DNA of 64,000 nucleotides, from contig CAADRB010000026.1 of the NCBI GenBank assembly GCA_900708905.1, positions 1,508,639 through 1,572,638 of the forward strand, given 5' to 3'. This document shows positions 11,481 through 24,644 of the stretch, piece after piece (the first letter of the stretch is position 1; each line of letters starts with the position of its first letter). Position numbers and translations under genes: made by a program. The notes under the pieces were generated by a model that saw only the letters and a list, made by a program, of their open reading frames with translations, made no database searches and was not told where the DNA came from. This DNA comes from Hymenolepis diminuta (Eukaryota > Platyhelminthes > Cestoda > Cyclophyllidea > Hymenolepididae).

Positions 11481-14323
11481 AACTGGGTTCTATGGATATC
11501 ACCTTGAATATCTTTGACCTTCCTCCGCTCGGGGATACTGGTGCTCCGAAAAGTCAACCCAGTAATCAGCACAATCAGAAAAACGTCCACCAGTTAATTC
11601 TAGGTGGATTCAAACTCCAACATTTACGATTAATAACTTTCGCCTAGAGGTGATGGATAAAAAGGAGACGTGAGGTTTACTCGCTAGAGACGTTCATATT
11701 GAATTTTGTCTTTTCATCCAGATATTTTTTGAAGTAATAAATTACTACAGTGTTGGAGAATGGGAATAAGCAGATAGTGAGGTAAAGACATCGAGAGTCT
11801 GTCTCATTAGATATGTCCGTTTTTGAATAAAGATGATATACATTGTTATATTAAGATAGGCGGGTGCATAGCTATAGATGTGAGTAAATAGTTTGAGGAA
11901 AGATTATGGAGATTCAGTCCATGGGATTCAGAATTTCTAAGTCTCCTCTTCTCAGATAGGAAGAATACTAGAGACCCACATTGAACCAGGTGTCATCGTT
12001 AGGAATGACATTTCGATATCTGACGTCCCAACCACCACATCTTTTATGAGAATTAAAACAGCTGGAAATTGAGTATGGGAGGTCCATGCTGATTATTGCA
12101 CCTGAGGAACTGTGACCCTGTCCATCATGTAAGAACACTGCTTTCTGTTGCTAACTTTAGAATCAGGGTCACCAGTTGGTTGCAGGACTAATGGTAATAG
12201 GCAAAATGGAGTTTTAAGGAAGAATCCTAATTCAATTGGGATTAAAGCTCTTTTTGGAATATAGTAGCAATTGAGAGTACAAAGACGGACAGTAAGATAG
12301 CCAGAAAGTGGCGAGCCAATGGTTGTTTAAAGCAGTAGATAGTTGGGATATAGAGACTGTTTTTTTTTCATTTGTACCGCAGCCCAGTTATATGTCGGTT
12401 GGCCATAACTGGTTGGTATATGTTCTTTGAGAAATTGTTCGGTAATCAATTATATTTAGATTACTTGTGATCGGGACATTGAGTAAGTTATCCAAACAGA
12501 AACCAGTGGTGGCATTAGCGCCGAGTAATTAAGAGGATAAATACATTAGAATTAATGGTGAATAAGATTGAAAGAATAAATGTATCAAGTCAATCGATTG
12601 ATAACAAGAAAGTAAATTCAGCAGATTCGGCAGTTGGCTTTTCGGAACAGCGTTGATCAGATTTCGGAGCAGTCTATAATATCGAAATCAAAGATTAAGG
12701 GCGGGCTGATTCCCTATAAGAAATATTTTAAAGGGTTTTAAAACTGAAGCAGATTATTAATTGAATAAAGAAGGGAATATAAGTGAGATTTAAATCATAA
12801 GTTGAGATTGATACGAAATATTTCTCTTCTGCGAACGTTTGCACACATTTGAGTGTTTAGTAATCGACATTTTTCTTTACTGTTAGAGGCAGGAATCTAC
12901 ATTGTTTACTTTTTAACCATGACAGTTCGGTCAAACTAGAGAATTCCTTGACGTCATAAATGATTTATTTTACACACGTTTGTCTACTCTATTAGAAGTC
13001 TGAATACATTGGGTTATCCACTTTCATGACAAGTAAAGTTGCCTATTGCATTTCCTTTAATACCGGAGTTTAACTTTCTTCCTGGTTAGTGGACGAATTC
13101 ATACCCATTTGGTAAATATTGAGCAATCAGAATCCAAAACTCATATGATACTTTGACATTCCGCAGCATGTTTTTGGTCCCCTCCTTCTTATCATTTATC
13201 AAACTTTCCGTTAGCTGATTTCAGCTGGTTTCCAAAATAATAAATTGCAAATATTTTCTATTACTCCAGTAATGATAAAAAATCAAATCGCATCTTTAAT
13301 ACGAAATTTTTTTACGAATGGATTAAATAGACTATCAGAGGGGACATTTGTACCTCGAACCAGTCTACTTTCCAATTATTTTTGACTACCACAGACATTA
13401 ACTGTGTTAATTTTTGAGTACAGATGCTTTCCATGGTAAAATCGTAGATTTTTTTATTTTCCAATGGTAAAAATAAAGTTAAATAAAAGACCACTGAAAT
13501 ATCGCGCATTCAAAACTAAAATTCCCTTGCTCTAATATTTGATTTTTTATTCCTGAATTTACTTAGTATAAACTGAATAGTTATTTTCCTTAGAGTTAGA
13601 CCACACCTTTTCCGTTTTAAAAGTATGTCCTGGTAGAGAGAAACTCGAAATTAGTTTAAAACACAAAATTAACATGTATAATCTGAAATTAAAGACGAAT
13701 ATTTAAAATTGATCAAAAGACTGACTATGGATTTTCTACCTCGAAATTGTAAACGTACTTATCGCGTTAATGTTTTTCAGATCTAAGATATTATTAGCAA
13801 TAAAAGGGACTTCTGTATTTGTTCTAACGAAAGATCAGGTCACTGTTATAAGATATAGCTGTGTAAATCCCAGAGAGAGAGGGAGGGGTTGATAAGAAAA
13901 ATATTAAACCAAAGGTAACTAGTCCTAGTCAGACCGGACCCCTATTAACTTAATTTAGAATCTATTTGCACTGTTGTAATAGGATTGTGACTAGTCAGAG
14001 AAGATTGGACCAACAACTGATGGCCATTGAAATTCCTTGTCCGATGTGGCAGAATGTGATTGGTCAGGCAACGAACCAATAAAATAAAGGCGGTCGGCCT
14101 CGCCATGCTTTGGCATTTCGGTGGCATAGCGTTAATATTGCACTTCAGGTGCACGGCAGCCTATTATTTTTCTTTCCTCCCAGTGATATAAATTCATTTA
14201 GTAAGATGAATATAGACTACAAATCGATCTAAAGCGCATGTTAAGCATATCACAAATGAAAAGAAAACAATATTCCGTTAAGATCTTTAATTTTGTTCTT
14301 GCATAATTTGAATTATCCTAGAA
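11481..14323. other. AT-rich spacer
   Basis: No supported gene. A stretch near 11960-12070 (plus) gives about 35 codons of natural-looking peptide without a start, splice sites or a recognised family. It may be another decayed sequence. Confidence 0.45.
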
Positions 14324-14335
14324 GGGGGGGGGGGG
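14324..14335 (+). repeat. Poly-G tract (12 G)
   Basis: Homopolymer of G immediately left of the inverted repeat. A second run (14505-14516) lies in its loop, next to the N gap. Confidence 0.8.
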
Positions 14336-14359
14336 TGTAGAGTTTTTGAAACTCCCTCT

Positions 14360-14434
14360 CCTCGCTTAATTCACTTATTCGAACAGTACCGTTAATACAT
14401 TCCTGTGCGTAATTCTTTAATTCAATGCATTCTG
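14360..14434 (+). repeat. Inverted repeat, left arm
   Basis: About 75 bases starting CCTCGCTTAATTCA. The reverse complement of 14535-14610 aligns along the full length with scattered mismatches, at roughly 80 to 85 percent identity by eye. The loop is about 100 bases and contains a poly-G run and an assembly gap of seven N. Confidence 0.8.
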
Positions 14435-14516
14435 CTTGCAGTCTGGTTTTGGAATTCGAATCAATTATCTGGAACCATTGAATTCACGGTGAGCTTTAAC
14501 GTGATGGGGGGGGGGG

Positions 14517-14523
14517 NNNNNNN
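14517..14523. other. Assembly gap (7 N)
   Basis: Unresolved bases directly after 12 G, inside the loop of an inverted repeat. Both features hamper sequencing, so the loop length is uncertain. Confidence 0.95.
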
Positions 14524-14534
14524 GAAGGATAAAT

Positions 14535-14610
14535 ACAGAATGTATTGAATTAAAGAAGTACACAAGGGAATTTATTAACGGTAATGTCCGAATAAATGAA
14601 TTAAGCGAGG
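14535..14610 (-). repeat. Inverted repeat, right arm
   Basis: Imperfect reverse complement of 14360-14434, ending TTAAGCGAGG. The pair could be a decayed foldback or MITE-type element or a local inverted duplication. No protein or target-site duplication is visible. Confidence 0.8.
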
Positions 14611-17600
14611 ATCATGCACAAACTTCACATACCTCAACTGTCGAGCTATGACAGTCATTAATATGTGAAATGAAATGAAGTTATTATAGTCAGTAAGAAT
14701 GCTATCGCAAAGTGAATGAGAATGGGGCGGGAAAGGTCAACCGGACATAGAGAATGAAGAAACTAATTATGTGATGAGTGGAGCTATTCAGTCGATTAAG
14801 GATTGGAATCACCACAGGCTTCAAGGGAGAAAAATCGAAGATAGCGGATGTTAGTTAAGATGAATTAAGATGGTTTGTAGTAGCTGCGAGTTTAACTAGC
14901 TAATGTTGACCAATGTTTTTTACTACAAAATAGGTTTTGTAGTTTTCAAGGTTTTCAAACTGGTCACTTCAATAGGTCTACTTTTTCTACTATCAGGAAA
15001 AATTTGAACTGGACCGTGAAGTTAGAAAATACGAAGACATGCCCAACCGCGCACTTAAAACCTTTTTTTCTATCAAAATAAGCTCCAAACTGAAATGAAC
15101 GCTCATAAATATACTTCATTAAAAGAAATACTCTTGTCGTTCAAAGAGGAAAAAACAAAAATAAATAGTGCGATATTTCATCAAGTTTTTTTTGTGACAG
15201 ACTGGTTTATCAGTAAATATTTGTACTAAATAAATGATGGGACATTTAATCAGTTAATTTCACCAGTCAGTTTTGTTTGTCCATGACAGCATAGAAAGAA
15301 AAATTACTTGACGCTTTCGATCCGATCATGAGTGAAGTCTTCGAGTTATGTGAAGGTTGATAATTTTAAACGTCTTAGCGCGCTTTAGGTTGCGGAAAAT
15401 TTAGTTTCAATTAGCGATATTTATCTATTTTATTTAACTATAAAACTAATTTTTTTCCACTCGCAGGGTGTTTTGAAAATAACTCCTTGCAAAGCCTGTT
15501 ACTGATATCTATAGTTTCATGTCATATAACTATTTTCGCCTGACATTAATTTAGATAGGTCGCCCACATATTAGGAGAACTGCTAACAGCAAGTCTAAAT
15601 CAATACAGTTTGCTTATCTTCAAATAGGGAGAAAAGTATTCCAATGTTCCGATCTACCAGATCCAAAGAAAAAAGAACGACACTTAGTTCCTGTATTTTA
15701 CATACTGATGTTAAAACTGGCCCACATTAAGAATCAATGTGATTATTCATTGAAATGCTATCTTTTATCTATATACTTTTATTAGAATCAGCATCGTTTT
15801 TATCAAATCTTACCGTGATGCCACAATATTTTAAACTCTTTCAAAGGATCTAATTAAAACAATAAAGTATGATTTCATAGCAATTAGCATAGCGTTCTCA
15901 ACGGTGGTCTAGCTTTATCGGTTATTTTAAGCCGTCTTTTGTTTATGGGGTTTGATGAGTGGTTATGAAAATATAGGCAGATGGCTAATACAAATAATGA
16001 GACTGTAAAAATAACATATCCAATCAATTATCTTATCTATAACTCTGTATGACAGTTTAATGTAATTCTAGTTAACAATCCTAAAATGTCCGCAAAATAG
16101 CAGAAGAGAGGAGAGAGAAGACAAAAATTTTAGAACTTTATATAACGATATCCAAGTAACTCGGAAAAGTGGACACTGCGCAAGGGTATTCATTAGTTTA
16201 GATAAGTAATTTAATAATTAAACGATATTTTCAGTAAAAAAGGGAAGTGCCAATAATGTTGAAGAAAAAACATTTGGTAATTTGCATGGTTTCATTTTCT
16301 TCTTGACACAGTTGAATGTGAATTCTATTGCCGACCGTAGCAGTTTTGCTAATGAAATCGTAAGGGGATAAAAAAAACTACCGCTCCGGCGTGTAATTAA
16401 TTTAAATAGAATCTCCAAATTTAAATAATTTATCTGCTTCAAAGTCAGTCGTTGGAATTCATCTTAAGCGGCATTTGCTATGTTAAAATGTTTCAACTAT
16501 TATTAGCAACTCAAACTTGACAATTACGGGAGCAAAATTTAAGATGACACAATTTAATCTACTAAATAATAAAAAGGTAGGAAACAAATTCTGAAACCCT
16601 TACTTTGGAACTTTAGGGTATGACGTTGTGAACTATCACACTTCAGTAAAAATGGACGACCTGATAGATCAAGAATTCAAAGGTGGTAATATATTTACTC
16701 ATACTTAAACCTCTACTACTTTCATTACTTCTGCTTCTTCCTAGAGAAGTTATTTTCTGAGTGGTTGCCTACTAGCATCCATTAATGACATTTGATCGAT
16801 AGGCAAGTCTCCTTCTGACAGTGATGGCGTTTTATTCTCCGAAATATCCTCTTCAGAAAAAGGCCTATGAAAGCTTTCAACTTTTCCTTGTTGATACAAT
16901 CTAAGAGGGAAACTCTATAACACACCTTTTTATTTTTCTTTAAAATAGATACTTCAAGTCCGCTAAATTTTTAAAATAATTATTACTTGTGTTTAATTAG
17001 TTGTGTTCATGACCTTTAATCGAGAATACATAGTCTCAGCGCACTTGTTTAAAACTTAAAGCCGTCAAATCGACTTGTCACTAGATCAGCTATTAATTGA
17101 GACTAAATCAGATAATTTCAAGTATTTAGTGGACAGATTTGTTTCAAAGAGCAAAAGCGCTTCAAACTTTACTCCTTTAAATTCTCGAAAAGTAGGTTAA
17201 TGCAAAGTTACTTAAATGAACTAGATAATTTCTTAGAATACTAATTTGAAATAAATACAAATGGCTTTCATATGTGAAGTTTTACCTAATAGATATTAAA
17301 CTTTCATAAGCACGTACACAGTGGTTGCAAGGTAATTCAACAATTCAATACGGTGTTTCTAGAAATTTGACATGAGAAACTTGCTCAAATTCGAAAATGT
17401 GCATTTATAAAGGTTGTTAGGAGGTTTTTCTTTCTATGAGAGAAAAGGAAGAAATGTTATTCGAAAACGACTTCAGTGTGATAAAGGTCATTTTTATTGC
17501 CCTTGTTACACATGGTGAAGGAAAGGGCATAATAAGGACTTCTAGATTACATCTGAGGTCTGGGGTCATCAGGTTATGTTTTTTTTCATAAGAAGTACAA

Positions 17601-20600
17601 TTTGAGCGTTTCAAAGTTCATATTTCAGTATCTAACCTCAAGGGCCCCGAATGAAAGTTGATTTTTACATTATTCAGACTTGATCTCTTGGGAGATTGAA
17701 TTGAAACTTTGATCATGTCGTTTGGATATATCTCTTAGGACAGTTGAAGAGAAACCAGAGGATAAAATGAAAAGATTGCTAAAGTGACAAAGTTCTAGTA
17801 TTGATCCCCAGCGAAATGCGACTTATTGAACGGGTTAGACGAAACTCCTATAAGAAGCAGTGTTTAAATAAGCCCTTATTAAGGGACAAATTTTAGATAA
17901 GGTTAGTTAATATGGAAGGACTAAAGTCTCTAAGGTATAATGAAGACGGAAATATGAACCAAGAGACATAAAAATGAAAAAGGTGAGAAGAAACAGCCAT
18001 CCTCTCACAGTGATCTCTATTCTATAATGGATTGGCTGATTGGTCTACTCTGCTTGCAAGCAAGTGGTTATTGGTGCGATGTTGCCAACTCAGCCTCAAT
18101 GGCAACCTGTTTGGTGGCCTACGCTTCTTCGAGCTGATAGACTTTTTATTAATAACTGCAAAATACTTCGTGCTGTCTACAAAACTGACTTTTATATCCA
18201 ATCATTACCAATTAAAAAACAAGAGGGACATCACAGAAAAAAGTTTTCTCACTGGAACCATAATAAAAACGCAACCCTATTTCATTTAGTAAGCCAATTG
18301 TAAGTTACCTTTAACCAAACAGAAAAATCCATCTAATCCACTTTGGAAGGCAGGGAGATAATGGTAAGGGTTCGTCAGATAGAATTTCAGACTAATAATC
18401 TTCCCAAAAGCCAACAAGGAGCAAAAATCTTTCTAAAATTAGAAGACCTACAGTCCTCAGGAGAGCTAAAGGTATGCTGAACCACATCAAGAAATGAGGG
18501 AGCGATGAGCTAGTAATTAAAAATTAAGGGACCAGAGAATTAACATCGGCGTTGGAAAAAGTAAAAGCGAGGTGGATTTAAGGGCCACAATAATAAGGTA
18601 AATATTTCGTATTCTTCGGTATTCTGATATTTTGAGCAGCAAAAAATAAAAAAATCGCTGTCTGTTAATTAGATCAGTGAAGATATGAATCAAAATGTGC
18701 GTATTTCGTGAATGCTTCAAGACATAGCTTTCCTTTCAACATACTGTTCGAATAGTTGTCGTCTCTCAAGCCACTGATACTTTTTATTGACTCTAATTTT
18801 GTGATGGTATATCTATGGTCAAATACTCCTGTCAATCCTCGTTTTAAAGGACTATTTTTAGATATATTCAGCTTAAGTGACCTTGAAATGTAGATGGATC
18901 ATTCTGATTGGATTTACAAATCGCGAGATTTACCCGAGCAAACGAATCCGGATGTGCTAGATTGTATAAAGGCAGCAATTTAATTATATGACAAAATAAA
19001 GAAATAATCCCCTCTTTGCATGCAGATGTAATGCAAATGTTATTTCAAATTTGTTAGGGCAACCTGAATTTTTATGTAAACAATGAAGTATTTCCCATTT
19101 TGGGATGAGAGAGATTGCAAATATAAGTTCACTATCTTTTTAATTACTTAGAACCCTAAACATCCTTGGGAAATCTTATGGGAAGGAAAGCAAATACAAG
19201 TAACGACTTTGAAAAAAAGCTATTTCTAGAGATGGAGACACTATGTTAAAGTAAATCGGTGGCAGCGATGGGACGGGATCAAAGAATTTAGGGAATCCCA
19301 ATACTAACGAAAGAAATACTTAAGATTTTCCACAGATTAAATATAAGACAGGAGCATTCAGTCTTCGTTGCAAGTACCGGGTGAAGAAATCTGAGGAAAG
19401 TTTTTACTTTGCGAATAACTGCGACGATTAATGACACTATATACTGGAAATTACTCTTATACACATTTGGTTCTCATTGCTATAAACTGACGAGTAGGGA
19501 TCAACAATATACAGTGTTTAAAAATTAACCGCATATAAAGTTCCACATAAGATCAAATGTTTTAGAGTGCGAAGGTATTAGCAACAAAATATTTCGAAGA
19601 AAAAATCTGGCACAGATAACTGATGAGAGCGTCCTCTCTTCCTGCTTTTTACAGTAATTTTGAATCATATTGGTATTTATACCTACTGAAATAGGGTCAA
19701 TCTTTTTTAAATTGAGACGTTAAGTAGAGTTATTCAAGTTATCCTTTTCCAGTGATTTTTGCAACCATAGACAAACTCATGATGGTTTACGACACTGGTC
19801 ATCCAAATGGAACAACAGCTCTCCTCGAAATATTAAATACTTAATTGGATGGAACCTTTCTTCGTCGAACGTGATAATCTTGTGGTCAAGACGCCTATCA
19901 CAAAATGAGGCTACTAAAAATGGTTCCTAAAGAAAGATTAACCTTCAAAAATGAGCTTGATCAACACTGTAATGAACGGTCTTTTCAAAGAAAGCAAAAT
20001 TACTCGAGAATAAATCTTAAATAACATCCTCTTTCAAAATAAGATTGAACTGATTTACTCAAAATACACCAATTTAAAGGCAAAAATCTTATTTAGGAAG
20101 GAAAATGCTGCAATGATGGGTTTTTGAAAAATAATTTTCATAGCACGTGAAGAGCAAAATGTTTATTTACCCCCAATTTTAATTTTATTAAATTCCAACA
20201 ATTAAAATAACAAAATGATTGAAGCAAATAAAATTGCTCAGAACTATACCATCACCAAACAGCGTATATGTTTCAAACATTTCGAAAAGCGTTTTAATGT
20301 AAGTGGGCGTATGAAAGTTCAAGTAAATTTTCATCTCTTTATAGAACTAATTAATCCCGTACTACCACCATGTTCCACACGAATATTAGTCAGCACATTA
20401 AACCAGCGAATGCAATAAACAAGTGAACATTTCCATAGCGACAGTTCTAGCCTTCAGTTTTATTTAATGACGTTCACTAATATGGAGGGTATTTATGAAA
20501 GTTAAACTCTCTTTTATCTAAATGAATATATTAAGTAAAGTTTTTTTTACTTCTTTATTGTATTTATAATTAGCTTCCTGGGAGTAAATTGAGCTTGTAT

Positions 20601-23600
20601 TGTTAACATTTCAGCAGTCTAAACAAGACAGTCGACTTCCAAAATAAACAAATTACAATTCATAAAATAGGCTTACTCTTGATTAGGACTCTGAACAATA
20701 CGATTATTCCTGTAGAAACCCATATATATGTATGTATATGTTAACTTACAACCATCCATCAACTTAGTGAAAGTATAATAGAATTGCAGTATTCCGTTTG
20801 AAATTTATCAATCTTTTTGCAAGCCATGTACGAAATTGTCGATTTGATCGCAATAAGTGGTATCTGAAGAATGCATAACCTTGCTATTAAAGCCAAAATG
20901 CGAATCTATATTATAAGAGAGTGGTAGACCAACCTTAAAAGAATGAGGTGAAGTAGGAAAAGTTGAATATTTGATTTTTATGAGAGCCAATATAACTGGA
21001 GGAATATTATACCCATACTATTCGTAACACACATAATTTGTTACATGATAAAGTTGAAATAAACACGCTTACGTAACAGGATATGGCGGATAGGAGATGA
21101 CGCTTGGTTTGTGCTGTGGAATGGTTTAAATAAATAGTGTCTGAGGGAGGCGTAATCTTGCCTATTAAAGCCGAATTATTTTTTTCGATCATAAGAGTGT
21201 GGTAGGAAAATCTTTATATACGAGAATGAGCTGAAAACGTACTGGGCTTTGTTAATATGGGAACCGGATATTTACAAATTTACCATATATTGTGCTTATC
21301 GGTCTAGGTGATGATATATTTTCAGGGGAAAGGATTATATTCTGCTGCATTTGAGATAATTAATGAAATCCTGACCAGTATTCGTCTGGAATTTGAGAAA
21401 GTGCCGAAATTATCTTGTTAAATTGAGTGTCGGCGTTGGAAAACATATCTCATCTGAGATAACAGCTGTTACTAAGCCAGAATGCAATCGAGAGATTTGA
21501 TAAACATACCATTGCTAAAAAATGGAGTTTTCAAGATGTGATCAGTATGGTTCTAATTGCAGTCCCTTCTATAGCAGTTAATTTTTCACTATTAAATTAG
21601 ACTGATTTCCCGACTAACACTGATTTAATTCATTCATGATATGAGGCTATCGAACTTCTAAGCATGATGAAATAAAAAATATACCTGAAACTAATATTTT
21701 CGCCAGCACTGAAAACTTATTATTTGTTTAAAAAATGCATTGGTGCAACAGGTAAACACCCTGTTCCCTGTTCCACCCGCAGTAAATTGTTGATAGAATG
21801 GTTCAGTAAGTTTGTCTGATTCGCCATACACTATTTTTATCTCCTCATTATTTTTTCCTTTTATCGATTTTGTGTAAATTAGGCTTAGTACATCCGTTTT
21901 CTCCTATCCTATTAATGGACCAGCCTTCTATCTGCATATTGCTTGCCCTTGCTTTTTTAAGTGTTAAAAACATGGCACTTAAGCTTTTGTAGTCATATTG
22001 TGGTGAAAGTAGGCAAAGTTACGATGGGTGATATTAGTATCCCCCACTTCCATGTGTGAAATTCCTGCCTTTTCTTTAATTCTTGTCAAAAAACAAATAT
22101 AATTAAGTGAAATTATGAAATATTTTCATAGGCGAAATTAATATTTATTTTAGATTTTCTTTCTATTACTATTGAAAAAAAGCTTATTCCTTAAACTGTT
22201 TATGTGAACTATTATGATTTACGTTTTACTGTATATTGTTCGAGCTAAACGTCATTAAGTTTTCATTCGTATTTTTCCTTCTTCTGATTGGGATATCAGT
22301 TGTACATAGCAAAAGTTTTTAAGCGATCAAATCTGCGTTTGAATTGAAGTTCATAAAGTTATCTATGCAGTCAGACTAACTTAGATTGACTAGGAAGGCA
22401 ATGTCTCATTCCAAGGAAGATGCATTGCATGACTTTCTTGAAGGAATACTTGCACAACCTTTAATATTTCAACAAATTCGAGTGTACACAATTGCGGCTT
22501 ATACAATCTACCTCTGATAAAGACCCTATCCTATTCGCAAAGCCTCAGTATTACAACCTTTGTCTGTCAGTCTTTTGAAGGCTTTAACAATGTGAGACCT
22601 TATATCACATTTTAGCTTTACATCATTATAATATTATTATTGAATTCCATGCCTTTTCACCCAAAACAAAAGTGGTGATGCCTAAGTCCATTTCGGCGAT
22701 AAACAGAGTTCCCATTAATGCAGCAAACTAAAGTTAGCGACAATCAAATCAATGGCATTTATGAGGATAACCCAATGTCAGCCTATGAGAGCTCTATTAA
22801 AGTCAATTACTCCCATTGTAAAAATCCATGCACCATTTGCTCAAGTGCATAGGGCATGCTCATAAGTTTCAGAGAGGTCATAATGATATTCTTTAACCTT
22901 CATGTAAATATCCACAATGATAATAGGAAGTACAGCTATCTGAGAACCCGTATGCTTCCGATAGGAACATTGGACTTGATATTATTCCAATGTCGATAAA
23001 GACTTGAACCCAACAATAGTATTTGGCTACTCCTTTCTGGAGCATTTTTTTGAAATAATGAAGATTGCACAAATGACGTTCTGAAAGACGGATGGAGGCT
23101 TATGTAACCTTTAGGAAAGGTTGCGATCGAGCGAAATTGCACTCACACTTGTATTCAATTCCCATAGATATACTGTAACTTATTACGAAATAGTTTGAAG
23201 GAGAATTCAGATCAATATGCTAATAAAACAGATTTGGAACCTCTATATTGCTTCAAGACGGAGTGAATGGAACATTACAATTTAGCTATGACAGGATACT
23301 CCTTATTAACCTTAATAACAGCTGAGTCATCTTTATTGCTAAGAGAATAAAAAAATAGCTGGAGCGGCTATTATCATAATATTTTAGTGCAGAAATCTTT
23401 GTATAAATTGTTTAGTCTACTCCTAAGTCAATTGTTCTCTTACCGAAGTTATAAAGAATCCTATTCTCCATAATATGTAAACTGGGCACATTACACGTCA
23501 TCCATTCTCTGATCTGAGTTTTAGACTGAAGTAACGAAATCTTAGCTCTCATTATGAGAGTAACGGGGAGAGGGGATAAACTAAGATCGTCACTTTAAAA

Positions 23601-24090
23601 TTTAATGAGCTCCTACAACTCATCACATCAACTTGTAGGATGGTGAATATTAGATATACGGTCCTGCATGAGTCTGATCTCTTGTTACCAAATGCTGCAG
23701 AATGACACTATGAAAATATGTTGATTTTCGCCTTTACGTTCCTGCTACTCAAACTCCCATTTGTCTTATCTGGACGGGTTTATCGATCCTCCTTTATTCT
23801 ATTATTTTCCTGTTTAATTTAAAGGCACATCTGCGTTCATACCCTCAAGTGACTCATAAACTCCCACAAACAAACACAGACACACGCTTGTCATTTATCT
23901 GCTCGAATGTTCCTTTCTCATCTCCCTCTCTCTTACACTCTCGATTCCCCATCGTGGTTTATTCAACACACTTTGGCCTACACAACCCTTTGTGTTCTAT
24001 ATTTGGGAACTGCTGTGTGCTGTTATTAGCTGATACCTGTTGTTCTTAACCCTTATGTTTTTGATTTCGATTCTTGTTACTCCGACACGG
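14611..24090. other. Long AT-rich spacer
   Basis: No supported gene in nearly 9.5 kb. Open frames here are short, mostly start from non-ATG codons and overlap on both strands, as expected by chance in AT-rich DNA. The only structure I see is the weak tandem repeat near 20.85-21.2 kb. About 23720-24090 is pyrimidine- and C-richer and may be diverged gag or leader of the second retroelement fossil. Confidence 0.5.
20851..21211 (+). repeat. Two degenerate tandem copies, period about 278 bp
   Basis: A block containing CTATTAAAGCC with ATAAGAG and GTGGTAG downstream occurs at 20851-20935 and again at 21133-21211, offset by about 278 bases. A weaker match near 21440-21510 could be a third unit. 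The minus-strand translations of the two blocks also resemble each other loosely, so this may be an old duplicated exon or a plain satellite-like repeat. Confidence 0.4.
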
Positions 24091-24096
24091 TAGCGC

Positions 24097-24201
24097 AGAG
24101 ATTGCCCTAACAGAAATCACATTTGTAACGTCTGTGGAAAGAGAGGACATAAAGAAGCGAAGTGCCAGAGCAATACGAAGAGTCATTTAAAGAAAAGATG
24201 A
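24097..24201 (+). pseudogene. Gag C-terminal zinc knuckle, fossil 2
   Basis: The frame contains CNVCGKRGHKEAKC, a perfect C-x2-C-x4-H-x4-C knuckle that in Gag binds nucleic acid. It is preceded by a partial Cys-containing knuckle and ends at a stop at 24199-24201. No gag start or upstream coding sequence is recognisable. Confidence 0.75.
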
Positions 24202-24461
24202 TTGCTGAAAAGCCTGCTGGATCTTTCAATTTTTTCAGTGTTCTCAGTTCACCTTACAAAGGCAGAAGTTCTGACAGGCGACAGTATGTAACCTTGATGA
24301 TTAATGAAAAGAAAGTGGAGTTGCAATTTGATACTGCCACTGACGGCACATTGATCTCAAGAAAGATAGGAAGAATCTTAGGCTATCCGGTACTGAGACT
24401 GACAAACTATATAGCTGGAAATGCTTCTGATTACTCCATCAGGTTTGCTAATAATGACTAG
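24162..24461 (+). pseudogene. Aspartic protease domain, fossil 2
   Basis: About 100 codons open in a frame shifted relative to the knuckle, as for a gag-pol junction. The active-site region is DTATD (24329-24343), preceded by a beta strand ending LQF. A following Leu-Gly-x-Pro fits the fold. The domain is interrupted by a stop at its end, and further pol-like sequence resumes in other frames. There is no good ATG. Confidence 0.65.
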
Positions 24462-24644
24462 CAAATAACTGCAGGATGCCTCGTAACAAATCAGTCTGAC
24501 TTATATCTTCTGAGTCTCAAGTGGTTGGAAGAATTGAAATTGCTAAAGGAGATCATCCACTTCGTCTAAAAAATTATCTGTCACTCAGGTAAAGTAATCG
24601 AAACCAACTCACTGAAGGTTAGGAAGCGGAATAAAAATTACAAG

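Noticed and set aside
11750..11860. Possible LTR (TGTTGG start, AATAAA inside) at the right of the first retroelement fossil
   Set aside because: No second copy is visible on the left side, so it cannot be called an LTR.
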